The notes beneath the pieces are model-generated. The model did no database searches and was not told the DNA's origin. It saw only the letters and a program-made list of their open reading frames with translations. A stretch of DNA of 64,000 bases from positions 248,001 to 312,000 of the forward strand of contig NZ_JAHXGQ010000004.1 in NCBI RefSeq assembly GCF_019375475.1. The letters are read 5' to 3'. The stretch comes from Saccharothrix obliqua (GTDB lineage Bacteria; Actinomycetota; Actinomycetes; Mycobacteriales; Pseudonocardiaceae). Below, piece by piece: positions 36,650 to 44,291 of the stretch (position 1 is the first letter of the stretch; every line of letters begins with the position of its first letter). The position numbers and the translations under genes were made by a program.

Positions 36650-37671
36650 CCGCGGTCCGCCACCACGTCGCCCCACCACCGCCGCGCCACGGCCGGGTGG
36701 GAGCGGAGCCAGCCGACCAACGCGTTCTCCCCGTACGCGGCGAGCAGCGGGTTGTCCGCCTCCTGCGACACGCCACGCGCACCGGCCGCCAGGTCGGCGG
36801 GCAGCACCAGCGGCTCGACCACGGCGTCCAGGCGCGGGCCGAGGAAGAACGGCACGGAGAACCGCTCGACGCCGGCGGGCGGGCTGACCACGCGGTGCCT
36901 GGTCGCCGTCAGGTACCCCTGCGTGGCGATCTCCAGCATCTCGCCGATGTTGAACACGAAGCTGCCCGGCACCGGGGCCGCGTCCAGCCAGCCGCCGTCG
37001 GCCGCCTGCACCTGGAGCCCGCCGACGTCGTCCTGCTGCAACAACGCCAGGTAGCCGTAGTCCTTGTGCGCGCCCACGCCCTGGTCGGCGTCGGGCGCCG
37101 GGCGGCCCGGGTAACGGATGATCTTCACGTGGGTCGCGGCCTCCTCGTCGAACCACGTGTCGAAGTAGCCCTCGTCCTGCCCGAGCGCCGCCGCGAGCGC
37201 GCGCAGCACCTCCCGGCTCACCCGCAGCGCCTCGGCCTGCCACGCGAGCGTCGTGGCACGCAGTTCCGGCAGCGCGGCGGGCCACTGGTTCGGCCCGATC
37301 AGCCGCAGCCACGCCGGGTCGCCGGGCGCGAGGTCGAGCGCGGCCCGCTCCGGGCCGATGTCGAGCTGCTCCCGCCAGTCCGGCGCGCCACCCGTGTACT
37401 CGTGGCCGGTGCGCGTGTAACCCCGGAACTGGGGCGAGTTGACGTTCTCCACGGCCAGCCGGTCGGCCTCGGGCAGGCTGAAGAACTCCCGCGCCACGCG
37501 GAAGATGCCGGTGGTCAGCTCCTCCGGCACGCCGTGCCCGACGACGTAGAAGAAGCCCACCTCGTGCGCGGCGCGCCGCAGCCCGGCGAGGAATTCCCCC
37601 CGGTCGGCGCCCGGGTCGCGGAACCGGGAGATGTCGATCAACGGCAGCGCGGTGGCGTTCGAGGAACTCAC
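36646..37671 (-). CDS. 2-oxoglutarate/Fe(II)-type oxygenase of the isopenicillin N synthase family
   Basis: The 341-aa product starts LPLIDISRF and has the DIOX_N domain (GFFYVVGHGVPEEL). A jelly-roll core carries the iron triad His202-X-Asp204 (GAHKDYG) and His259 (TRHRVVSP), with the co-substrate pair Arg270-X-Ser272 (RFSVPFF). All metal and 2-oxoglutarate residues are present, so it should be active. GTG 37671 has a weak ribosome site. It is the first gene of the operon with MetY, hydrolase and importer. A hydroxylation or C-S bond oxidation role is an inference from context. The leader upstream holds a DosR-type dyad. Confidence 0.9.
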   Translation of the reverse strand: MSSSNATALPLIDISRFRDPGADRGEFLAGLRRAAHEVGFFYVVGHGVPEELTTGIFRVAREFFSLPEADRLAVENVNSPQFRGYTRTGHEYTGGAPDWREQLDIGPERAALDLAPGDPAWLRLIGPNQWPAALPELRATTLAWQAEALRVSREVLRALAAALGQDEGYFDTWFDEEAATHVKIIRYPGRPAPDADQGVGAHKDYGYLALLQQDDVGGLQVQAADGGWLDAAPVPGSFVFNIGEMLEIATQGYLTATRHRVVSPPAGVERFSVPFFLGPRLDAVVEPLVLPADLAAGARGVSQEADNPLLAAYGENALVGWLRSHPAVARRWWGDVVADRG

Positions 37672-37785
37672 GAGCCCGAGCGTAGGGCGCGCCGACCCGC
37701 CGGAACCGCCTTCCCACATCCCGGACACGCTTGCACGTTCGGGTGAAGCGACCGTGCCGGAACACGGTGAAGCGCTTGGCGCGCA

Positions 37786-37799
37786 GGGACTTTGGTCCC
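37786..37799. promoter_or_regulatory. Perfect DosR-type dyad between the oxygenase operon and a small Cys/His gene
   Basis: AGGGACTTTGGTCCCT is a GGGAC-N4-GTCCC palindrome, the best match in the window to the mycobacterial DosR core (GGGACTWWAGTCCC). It lies 37 bp before the small gene on the plus strand and 114 bp before the oxygenase gene on the minus strand. Confidence 0.7.
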
Positions 37800-37836
37800 T
37801 GCCGCCACCGGGCGCGGCCGTGTTTGGCTCTCCGGC

Positions 37837-38130
37837 GTGGACAACAACACGTACTGGTTGAAGCGGGCGGTGGCGGAGCGGACCGCGGCGTTCGACTGGG
37901 CGCCGGTGGTGTGGTCGGCGGAACGGGCGTGCTGCTGCGCGGCCGAGCCGTCGGTCGTCGTGCTGGTGACGCCGCCCGGCGCGGACCACGCGGTCGACCT
38001 CCTGCTGTGCCGCCACCACCACGAGCGGTCGCGGGCGGCGCTCGCCGGCGTGGCGGTGTTCGACGTGGGCGGTCCGGTGCACGACGCCACGCGGGTTGTC
38101 CACCAGGCGGTGCCGCTCGGCTGGTGGTGA
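37837..38130 (+). CDS. Small Cys/His-rich protein, DUF7455-like
   Basis: The 97-aa product starts at GTG 37837 (VDNNTYWLKRAV). Three successive Cys in SAERACCCAAEPSVVVLV, then LLLCRHHHERSRAAL, reproduce the C...CxHH spacing of small actinobacterial zinc-ribbon-like proteins grouped as DUF7455. Ribosome site is weak. It sits between a DosR-type dyad and a T-run terminator, giving a compact one-gene unit. Function unknown; a metal- or thiol-based stress role is a guess from context. Confidence 0.7.
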   Translation: MDNNTYWLKRAVAERTAAFDWAPVVWSAERACCCAAEPSVVVLVTPPGADHAVDLLLCRHHHERSRAALAGVAVFDVGGPVHDATRVVHQAVPLGWW

Positions 38131-38135
38131 CCCGG

Positions 38136-38164
38136 GAACATTCATCGCCGATGAATGTTCTTTT
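38136..38164 (+). terminator. Rho-independent terminator
   Basis: The stem GAACATTCAT (38136-38145) pairs exactly with ATGAATGTTC (38151-38160) across loop CGCCG and is followed at once by TTTT. It begins 6 bp after the stop of the small Cys/His gene. A T-run terminator is unusual in such a GC-rich region. Confidence 0.85.
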
Positions 38165-38305
38165 CGCCGGAACACTATTCCAAACGGGCACCGTAACGGC
38201 CCTGACGGGTGAACGCATTACCCGGAAGAGACGACAACTGTCACGGTTGTAGCCTGCTCGTCTCATCCGACTCCCCGCAAATGCCGATCCCCGAGAGGAT
38301 GCGCC

Positions 38306-39322
38306 GTGCGATCACCCCGCACCCTGGCCGCGGCACTTCTGCTCATCGTCACGCTCACCACACCGGCCGGTGCGCGCACCGCGACCGTCGACTGCTCGGA
38401 AGCCGAACTGCCGGTGTCGGTGGGCCTGCTCACCCAGACCGTGCGCGGGCAGCTCTGCCGCCCGGCGGGCACGACACCCGGCACCGTGCAGCTGCTCGTC
38501 CACGGCGCGACCTACAGCAGCCGGTACTGGGACTTCCCGTTCGACGGCCACCGGTACTCCTACCAGCGCGACCTGGCGACGCGCGGTATCGCGACATTCG
38601 CGTTCGACGCCATCGGCTCCGGCCGCAGCGACCACCCGCTCAGCGTCCTGGTCACCGGCGTCGCCCAGGCGTCGGTGGTGCACCAGCTCGTCGGCAAGCT
38701 GCGGTCCGGCCACGTCCTCGGCCGGCGGTTCGAGCGGGTGGTGCTGGTCGGCCACTCGATGGGCTCCGGGCTGGCGGTGGTGGCCGCCGCCACCTACCGC
38801 GACGTGGACGGCGTCGTGCTCACCGGCTACTCGCACGCGGTGAACATGGTGGAGTTCGTCCGCATCTTCGCCCAGGGCATCCGCCCGGCCGCGCTGGACC
38901 CGACGCTCGTGCGGCGGGGCACCGACCCGGGCTACATCACCACGGCGGCGGGCCAGCGGCGCGTCTTCCACGACCCCGGCGTGGTGGACCCGGCGGTCGT
39001 CGACGCCGACGAGGACACCAAGGACCAGGTGCCCGCCACGATCGTCCCCGACCTGTTCCCGCTCGCTTTCGTCAGCCCGTTGAGCAGGCAGATCGACGTG
39101 CCGGTGCTCCTGGTGAACGGCGCGGCGGACCGCATCTTCTGCGCCGCGGTGTGCGCGGACCGCGCTCGGCTGCTGGACGCGGAACGGCCGTACTTCGCGC
39201 CGACCACGCCGGTCGACGCGTACCTGCTGCCCAACGCCGGCCACACGCTCGGCTACGCACCGAACGCGGCCGACTACCGCACCGCCGTGGCGGAGTGGAT
39301 GTCCGCCCGCTTCGGCGAATGA
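38306..39322 (+). CDS. Secreted alpha/beta hydrolase
   Basis: The 338-aa product has a Sec signal peptide (about 1-23, ends PAGARTAT). The core has LLVHGATYSSRYWD, cofactor-free nucleophile elbow VLVGHSMGSG, acid turn VNGAADRIF and catalytic His in LPNAGHTLGY. One Cys pair near the N-terminus (DCSEAEL ... QLCRPAG) and another in CAAVCAD suggest disulfides, in line with export. GTG 38306 follows GAGAGGA. Substrate unknown; an esterase or lipase role outside the cell is likely. It is followed by a 13-bp stem terminator. Confidence 0.87.
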   Translation: MRSPRTLAAALLLIVTLTTPAGARTATVDCSEAELPVSVGLLTQTVRGQLCRPAGTTPGTVQLLVHGATYSSRYWDFPFDGHRYSYQRDLATRGIATFAFDAIGSGRSDHPLSVLVTGVAQASVVHQLVGKLRSGHVLGRRFERVVLVGHSMGSGLAVVAAATYRDVDGVVLTGYSHAVNMVEFVRIFAQGIRPAALDPTLVRRGTDPGYITTAAGQRRVFHDPGVVDPAVVDADEDTKDQVPATIVPDLFPLAFVSPLSRQIDVPVLLVNGAADRIFCAAVCADRARLLDAERPYFAPTTPVDAYLLPNAGHTLGYAPNAADYRTAVAEWMSARFGE

Positions 39323-39330
39323 CCCGGTGA

Positions 39331-39364
39331 CGGCGGCGAGTGGTACGCGCGCCACTCGCCGCCG
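39331..39364 (+). terminator. Hairpin terminator after the secreted hydrolase
   Basis: CGGCGGCGAGTGG (39331-39343) pairs perfectly with CCACTCGCCGCCG (39352-39364) around an 8-nt loop, 9 bp after the stop codon. No T-run follows, as is usual in actinobacteria. Confidence 0.75.
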
Positions 39365-39517
39365 TTCCGGCCGCGACCGGTAGGTCCACAACGCACGATC
39401 GTGGTACGGGAGCGCAGAGTCGATCACCGTCGTGTGGCCGCTGAGCAGCCGATGAGGCAGATTCCGGGACGGGGTCCAACCGGCCCCGCGTCCAGCCTGC
39501 CGACCGGAGGGCCAGCC

Positions 39518-40549
39518 GTGACCGAAACCCAACGCTACGACCTCGGTGACTTCACCTTGCAGCACGGCGCGACCCTGCGCGGCGCGCACCTCGCCTACGC
39601 CACTTACGGCACCCTGAACTCCGACAAGTCCAACGCCGTCGTGTACCCGACGTGGTATTCCGGGCGGCACGTGGACAACGAGTGGCTTATCGGTCCCGGT
39701 ATGGCGCTCGACCCCGACAAGTTCTTCATCATCGTGCCGAACATGCTCGGCAATGGTTTGTCGAGTTCGCCGAGCAACACCACGGGCGCGTACGCCGGTC
39801 CGCGTTTCCCCGGTGTCACGTTCTACGACCAGGTCCGCGCGCAGCACCAACTCGTCACGCGGCATTTCGGCATCGAGCGGCTGGCGCTCGTCACCGGGTG
39901 GTCGATGGGCGCGGGGCAGACCTACCAGTGGGCGGTCAGCTACCCGGAGATGGTCGAGCGGATGGCCCCGTTCTGCGGGTCATCCCGGACCAGCTACCAC
40001 AACAAGGTCTTCCTGGAGGGCGTGAAGGCCGCGCTCACCGCGGATTCCGCGTACGCCAACGGCTGGTACGGCGACCGCCTGCCCGTGGTCGGCCTGCGCG
40101 CCGCCGCGCGCGTGTACGCCGGTTGGGGTTTCTCCCAGGCGTTCTACTGGGACAAGGAGTACGAGAAGCTCGGGTACACGTCGCTGGAGGACTTCCTCGT
40201 CGGCTTCTGGGAGGGCTTCTTCCTGGACGACCGCGACCCGAACAACCTGCTCGCGATGATCTGGACGTGGCACCACGCCGACGTGGGCCTCACCCCGGGC
40301 TTCGACGGCGACACGGTGGCGGCGCTGAACTCCATCCGCGCCACCGCCCTGGTGATGCCCGGCGAGAAGGACCTGTACTTCCCGCCGGAGGACGAGGCGT
40401 GGGCGGTGAACCACATCCCCAACGCCGAGCTGCGCGTCATCCCCGGCACGTGGGGCCACTTCTCCGGGAACGGCATCAACGACGACGACACGCGGTTCAT
40501 CGACAACGGGCTGCGCGAGCTGCTGGACCGCCCCGGCGGCCTCGGCTGA
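39518..40549 (+). CDS. Homoserine O-acetyltransferase-like alpha/beta hydrolase (MetX family)
   Basis: The 343-aa product has the MetX-type core: GTLNSDKSNAVVYPTWYSG, FFIIVPNMLGNGLSSSPSN, nucleophile Ser129 in VTGWSMGAGQTYQWAV, acid GEKDLYFPP and His in GTWGHFSG. True MetX has GGSMGGMQALQWA at the nucleophile; the difference suggests a related acyltransferase or hydrolase. GTG 39518 follows CCGGAGGG. Although a MetY gene lies 3 kb away on the other strand, this is a separate transcript and a shared pathway is only possible. Several actinobacterial homologues are annotated simply as alpha/beta fold hydrolases. Confidence 0.82.
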   Translation: MTETQRYDLGDFTLQHGATLRGAHLAYATYGTLNSDKSNAVVYPTWYSGRHVDNEWLIGPGMALDPDKFFIIVPNMLGNGLSSSPSNTTGAYAGPRFPGVTFYDQVRAQHQLVTRHFGIERLALVTGWSMGAGQTYQWAVSYPEMVERMAPFCGSSRTSYHNKVFLEGVKAALTADSAYANGWYGDRLPVVGLRAAARVYAGWGFSQAFYWDKEYEKLGYTSLEDFLVGFWEGFFLDDRDPNNLLAMIWTWHHADVGLTPGFDGDTVAALNSIRATALVMPGEKDLYFPPEDEAWAVNHIPNAELRVIPGTWGHFSGNGINDDDTRFIDNGLRELLDRPGGLG

Positions 40550-40613
40550 CCCCACCCGGCGCGCGGGAACGGCCGACCGCGCTCCTCCGTCAGATGCCGC
40601 GGAGGTGCCGGAC

Positions 40614-42386
40614 ATGGTGCGTTGCACAACGTTCGTCGGCCTGGTGTGCGCCGCGGTCGCGCCGTTCCTGCCGGGTGGCGCGGGACGTCCGCAGCCGGTG
40701 GACGAGGTGGTGATCGGACTCGCGGTCGGCCTGGCGGCGGCGGTGGCGTTGAGCTTCACCCGCCCGCCGGTCACGCGCGTCGTGGCGGTGGTGGGCGCGG
40801 TCGCCGTGCTGGCGGCGACCGCGGACCTGCTCGCCGACGACCTGGGCTCCGGCTTGACCGCCGCCCGGCTGCCGGTGCTCGCGGTGGGCGCGCTGGCGGT
40901 CGCCGCCGGGGCCGCTTTCGCCGCCGGTCAACGAACCCGCGCGCCGAACACGCCCGGGACGTCCGACTCCTCCGACACGCCCGGCACGCCCCGCACGTCC
41001 GACTCACCCCAAACGCCCGGCTCCCCCGAGACGTCCGACTCCTCCAGCGGACTCGGCACGCCCCGCACGTCCGACTCCGCCGCGGCCGGTGCCCGTCGTG
41101 GTCGGTGGGTCCGTCCCCGCACACCCGGCCCCACCGAGGCCGGTGCCCGTCGCGGCCCACGGGTCCGCGTGCCCGACGTGGTGGTGGCGGTGGGCATGGC
41201 GGCTGCCGCTGTGGTCGCGCCCGACGTCGCGCGCGCCTCCGTTGTCGACTCGCAGCCCCGGGACGAGCGGCTCGCCGAGCCGCCACCCCTGGTGGACCGG
41301 CTGACCGGACGGCAGTGGTCGTGGCAACCGGCCGCCGACGTGGTCGACGTCGTCGCCGCCGGGCACGGTGTCGTGGTGGGCGTGAACGACGGTTCGGTGG
41401 TGGCGCTGGACGGTCCGGACGGCAACGAGCAGTGGCGGTACGCCCGGCGCGACGGGAAAGTCGCCTCCGTGACCGCGTCGCCCGACCGCCGCGCGGTCGT
41501 CGTGTCGTACCGGTCCCGCACGGACAGCCGGGCACTGCTGCTGGTCGTGCTGGACGCGGGCACGGGTGTGGTCCGCTTCGAGAAGGTGGTGCCCGTCGCG
41601 CTGGTGGACCGGGAGGGACCGGTGCCGGGCACGCGGGTCCTGGCACTGCGCGACCACGACGCGATCACCGCCTACGACCTGCTCACCGGCGACGAGAAGT
41701 GGCGTTGGACCGCACCCGGCGGTTGCGGCTCGCCCTACACGCGGCCCGCGCGCGGCAAGAGCACCGTGTTCGCCGCCGTGGAGTGCCCGGACCTCCTGCG
41801 CGTCGTCGCCCTGGACGAGGGAACCGGCGTGGAGCGGTGGAAGCACGAACTGGCGACCGGTCCGGGCGACGAGCGCCAGGACGTCCGGCTGGACGCCACG
41901 ACGGACGGCGCGGCGCTGTCCGTCCGGGTGTTCACGAGCCGGTCGCTGCCGCCGGGCGCGGTGACGTCGGGTGTGTTCGACGCGGAAACCGGCGCGGTGC
42001 TCGCCCGACCGGACCGGCGGTGGACCGTCCGCACCCGGACGGGACCGCGGGTGTTGCTGGAGGTCCAGGACGGCGCGACGCCCACCGAGACCCACGTGCT
42101 CGACCTGACGTCCGGCGAGAGCACACCGCTCGACACCGCGGCGTGCGCGCAACGCGTCGCCGACGCCACCACTTCCGGCTCATACCTGCGCGCGTGTGAC
42201 GACACGGGCCGTGACCTGAAGATCGTCACGCAGGACCTGGCCGGTGGCACGCCGGTCACGACACCGGTCCGCCTCGACGGTTCCGGTGCGTCGGCCAAAA
42301 CAGCCCTGGTGGCCGCGCCGGGCGCGGTCGTGGTGACCCGCACGTCGCTCGGCGGCACGCCGGCACCCGTGGTGGGCCTCACCTGA
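40614..42386 (+). CDS. Membrane-anchored PQQ-like beta-propeller protein
   Basis: The 590-aa product starts at ATG 40614, 8 nt after GGAGG. The N-terminal ~105 residues form three or four membrane helices. A low-complexity linker (about 107-180) with repeated TPGTSDS / TPRTSDS / PETSDS units follows, then another hydrophobic segment (VVVAVGMAAAAVVAPDVA). The C-terminal ~370 residues are a propeller built from repeats such as VVALDGPDGNEQWRY, AITAYDLLTGDEKWRW and VVALDEGTGVERWKH. The propeller should be extracellular. PQQ cofactor residues are not evident, so it is probably a binding or scaffold propeller like those beside secretion or kinase systems. It overlaps the convergent AhpD-like gene by 8 bp. 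Confidence 0.8.
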   Translation: MVRCTTFVGLVCAAVAPFLPGGAGRPQPVDEVVIGLAVGLAAAVALSFTRPPVTRVVAVVGAVAVLAATADLLADDLGSGLTAARLPVLAVGALAVAAGAAFAAGQRTRAPNTPGTSDSSDTPGTPRTSDSPQTPGSPETSDSSSGLGTPRTSDSAAAGARRGRWVRPRTPGPTEAGARRGPRVRVPDVVVAVGMAAAAVVAPDVARASVVDSQPRDERLAEPPPLVDRLTGRQWSWQPAADVVDVVAAGHGVVVGVNDGSVVALDGPDGNEQWRYARRDGKVASVTASPDRRAVVVSYRSRTDSRALLLVVLDAGTGVVRFEKVVPVALVDREGPVPGTRVLALRDHDAITAYDLLTGDEKWRWTAPGGCGSPYTRPARGKSTVFAAVECPDLLRVVALDEGTGVERWKHELATGPGDERQDVRLDATTDGAALSVRVFTSRSLPPGAVTSGVFDAETGAVLARPDRRWTVRTRTGPRVLLEVQDGATPTETHVLDLTSGESTPLDTAACAQRVADATTSGSYLRACDDTGRDLKIVTQDLAGGTPVTTPVRLDGSGASAKTALVAAPGAVVVTRTSLGGTPAPVVGLT

Positions 42387-42798
42387 CGCCCATGCCGACG
42401 GCCATGCGGTTGAAGGAGTTCACCACCACCGCGAGCCAGATCAGCTGCTGCACACCGGGTTCGCCGAACGCGCCGATCGCGGCGGTCCGCACGTCCTCCG
42501 GCACGCCGTCGCGGATCAGGGTCACCGCGTCCACGAGCGCGAACGCGGTGCGCTCCGCCGGCGTGAACGCGGGGTGCGTGCGCCAGTCGTCCACGTGGTC
42601 CACGCGCTCCCGGCTCTCACCCGCCGCGAGCGCCTGCCCGGAGTGCAGCCGCGTGCAGTAGGAGCAGCCGTTGAGGCGGGAGCACCGCAGCCGCAGCAGT
42701 TCCAGCAGGCCGGCCGGGAACTCGGCGTCCGCGTCCACCGCCTGGTGCAGCGCGAGCAGGCCCTGGTAACCGGGTCCGGCGAACGGGTCGAGGGTCAT
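42379..42798 (-). CDS. AhpD/carboxymuconolactone decarboxylase-family protein
   Basis: The 139-aa product carries LNGCSYCTRLHSGQA, the CxxC...H peroxidase motif, and the C-terminal QLIWLAVVVNSFNRMAVGM helix of the family. ATG 42798 overlaps the ligase stop (ATGA), which makes it the ninth and last gene of the leftward biosynthetic operon. It may protect oxygen-sensitive intermediates from peroxide made by the FAD oxidoreductase, or decarboxylate a product. The first idea follows from the operon, not from a specific residue. Confidence 0.85.
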   Translation of the reverse strand: MTLDPFAGPGYQGLLALHQAVDADAEFPAGLLELLRLRCSRLNGCSYCTRLHSGQALAAGESRERVDHVDDWRTHPAFTPAERTAFALVDAVTLIRDGVPEDVRTAAIGAFGEPGVQQLIWLAVVVNSFNRMAVGMGVR

Positions 42799-44291
42799 CG
42801 GGCGGCTCCGTGGCGCTCGGCGGCGAGCCGGGCGAGGGTGTGCAGGCACACCTTCCCGGTGCGCCCCAACGGGAACTCCGGCAGCACCAGCAGGTACTCC
42901 GGCAGCTTGTGCCTGGTGACGCCCTGGCGGTCGGCCAGGAAGTCGGTCAACTGAGCCAGGTCCGGCGCGGCGCGGCCGGGTTTGGGCCGGACGCACGCGC
43001 ACAGCCGCTCGCCGAGGTCCGGGTCCGGCACCGGCACGCACGCCACCTCGGACAGGTCCGGGTGCGCGCCGAGCGCCTGCTCGACCTCGGCCGGGCTGAT
43101 GGTGTAGCCGCCGCGGATCACGACCCGGTTGCGCCGCCGCAGCACGTGCAGCGTGCCGTCCTCGTCGAACCGGCCCTCGTCGCCGGTGCGCACCCAGCCG
43201 CCGGGCAGCCGGGGCGACGGCGCGCCGACGTGGCACAGCGGCGTCATCGGGCCGAGGGCGCAAATCTCACCTTCTACCAAGCGGATACCGGTGACCGCCG
43301 GGTCCGGCGTGCCGACGCCGTGCTCCGGGGTCGCCGTGTGGCAGTTGACGCCGTCCGACGAGCCGTAGACGTTGATCACGTCCACGCCGAACGCCTCGCG
43401 GCAGGCCCGCAACGTGGCCGCCGGCAGCACGTCACCGCTGGACACCAGGGCCCGCACCGACGAGGTGTCCTCAGTGGACACGAGGTCGGCCATCCGGCGC
43501 AGCATCGCGGGCACCCCGAACACGTGCGTCGGCCGGTGCTCGGCCACCACGCGCAATGCGGCGGCGGCGTCGAACCGGCGCATCAGCAGGAGCGTGCCGC
43601 CGAACCGGCACAGCGTGATCGCCGCGCCGAACGACCCGAACGCCGACGACAGCGGGACGAGCACCAGGTCGCGCCACACCGCGGTGCCCCGGTGCACGGC
43701 CCGCAGGTAGTTGCCCCGGCCGCCGGCGACCGCGTTGTGCGAGTAGGCCACCATCTTCGGCGCGGCCTCCGAGCCGGACGACACCAGGATGCGTGCCGGT
43801 GCCTCGGGATCGACCGGGACGGGGCGCGCCCGCGGTCCGCGCGCGGTCACCGGCAGCACCGCGCGCAGCCACGGCAGGCCGTCCGGCGCGGGCGCGTCCG
43901 TGATCAGGGCGCTCGCCCGGGACCGGCCGAGCAGGCTCACCGCGTCCGCGCACCCGCCCGCGAAGGGCAGCGCCACCGCGCCGACCGCGGCCACGGCGAG
44001 TTCGGCCACCACCGCGTCCCGGCCGTTGGGCAGCCGCACGCCGATGACGTCCGCCGGGCCGAACCCGTCCAGCGCGCCCGCGAGCCGCCGCACCTCGTCG
44101 TCCAGCGAGGCGTAGTCCAACGCGCCGCGCTCGTCCACGACGGCGGTGCGGCCGGGGTGCTTCGCGACCTGCTCGCGGAACAACGAGTACAGGTCGCGGT
44201 CGGGGCAGTGCCCGGCGTCGACCCACTGCCGCCGCAACGCGGCGGGCACCAGGTCGGGCAGCTCCAGCCCGTTGCGCGAACGCCACGTCAT
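42795..44291 (-). CDS. Adenylate-forming acyl/aryl-CoA ligase (first)
   Basis: The 498-aa ANL-superfamily enzyme has an A3 phosphate loop reading SSGSEAAPKM (171-180), closer to DhbE-type aryl-adenylating enzymes than to the SGTTGxPK of common acyl-CoA ligases. NVYGSSDG, WVRTGDEGRFDEDG, the hinge LRRRNRVVIRGGYTISPAEVE and A10 lysine in PLGRTGKV follow. The catalytic lysine is present, so both half-reactions should work. No carrier-protein gene lies in the cluster, so CoA, not a holo-carrier, is the likely acceptor. It overlaps its neighbours by 4 bp on both sides. The acid substrate is unknown; the loop suggests an aromatic or small cyclic acid. Confidence 0.88.
   Translation of the reverse strand: MTWRSRNGLELPDLVPAALRRQWVDAGHCPDRDLYSLFREQVAKHPGRTAVVDERGALDYASLDDEVRRLAGALDGFGPADVIGVRLPNGRDAVVAELAVAAVGAVALPFAGGCADAVSLLGRSRASALITDAPAPDGLPWLRAVLPVTARGPRARPVPVDPEAPARILVSSGSEAAPKMVAYSHNAVAGGRGNYLRAVHRGTAVWRDLVLVPLSSAFGSFGAAITLCRFGGTLLLMRRFDAAAALRVVAEHRPTHVFGVPAMLRRMADLVSTEDTSSVRALVSSGDVLPAATLRACREAFGVDVINVYGSSDGVNCHTATPEHGVGTPDPAVTGIRLVEGEICALGPMTPLCHVGAPSPRLPGGWVRTGDEGRFDEDGTLHVLRRRNRVVIRGGYTISPAEVEQALGAHPDLSEVACVPVPDPDLGERLCACVRPKPGRAAPDLAQLTDFLADRQGVTRHKLPEYLLVLPEFPLGRTGKVCLHTLARLAAERHGAAR

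Noticed and set aside
39518-40549. True MetX working with MetY
   Set aside because: The nucleophile segment differs from GGSMGGMQ and the gene is on the opposite strand in its own unit; listed as MetX-like only.
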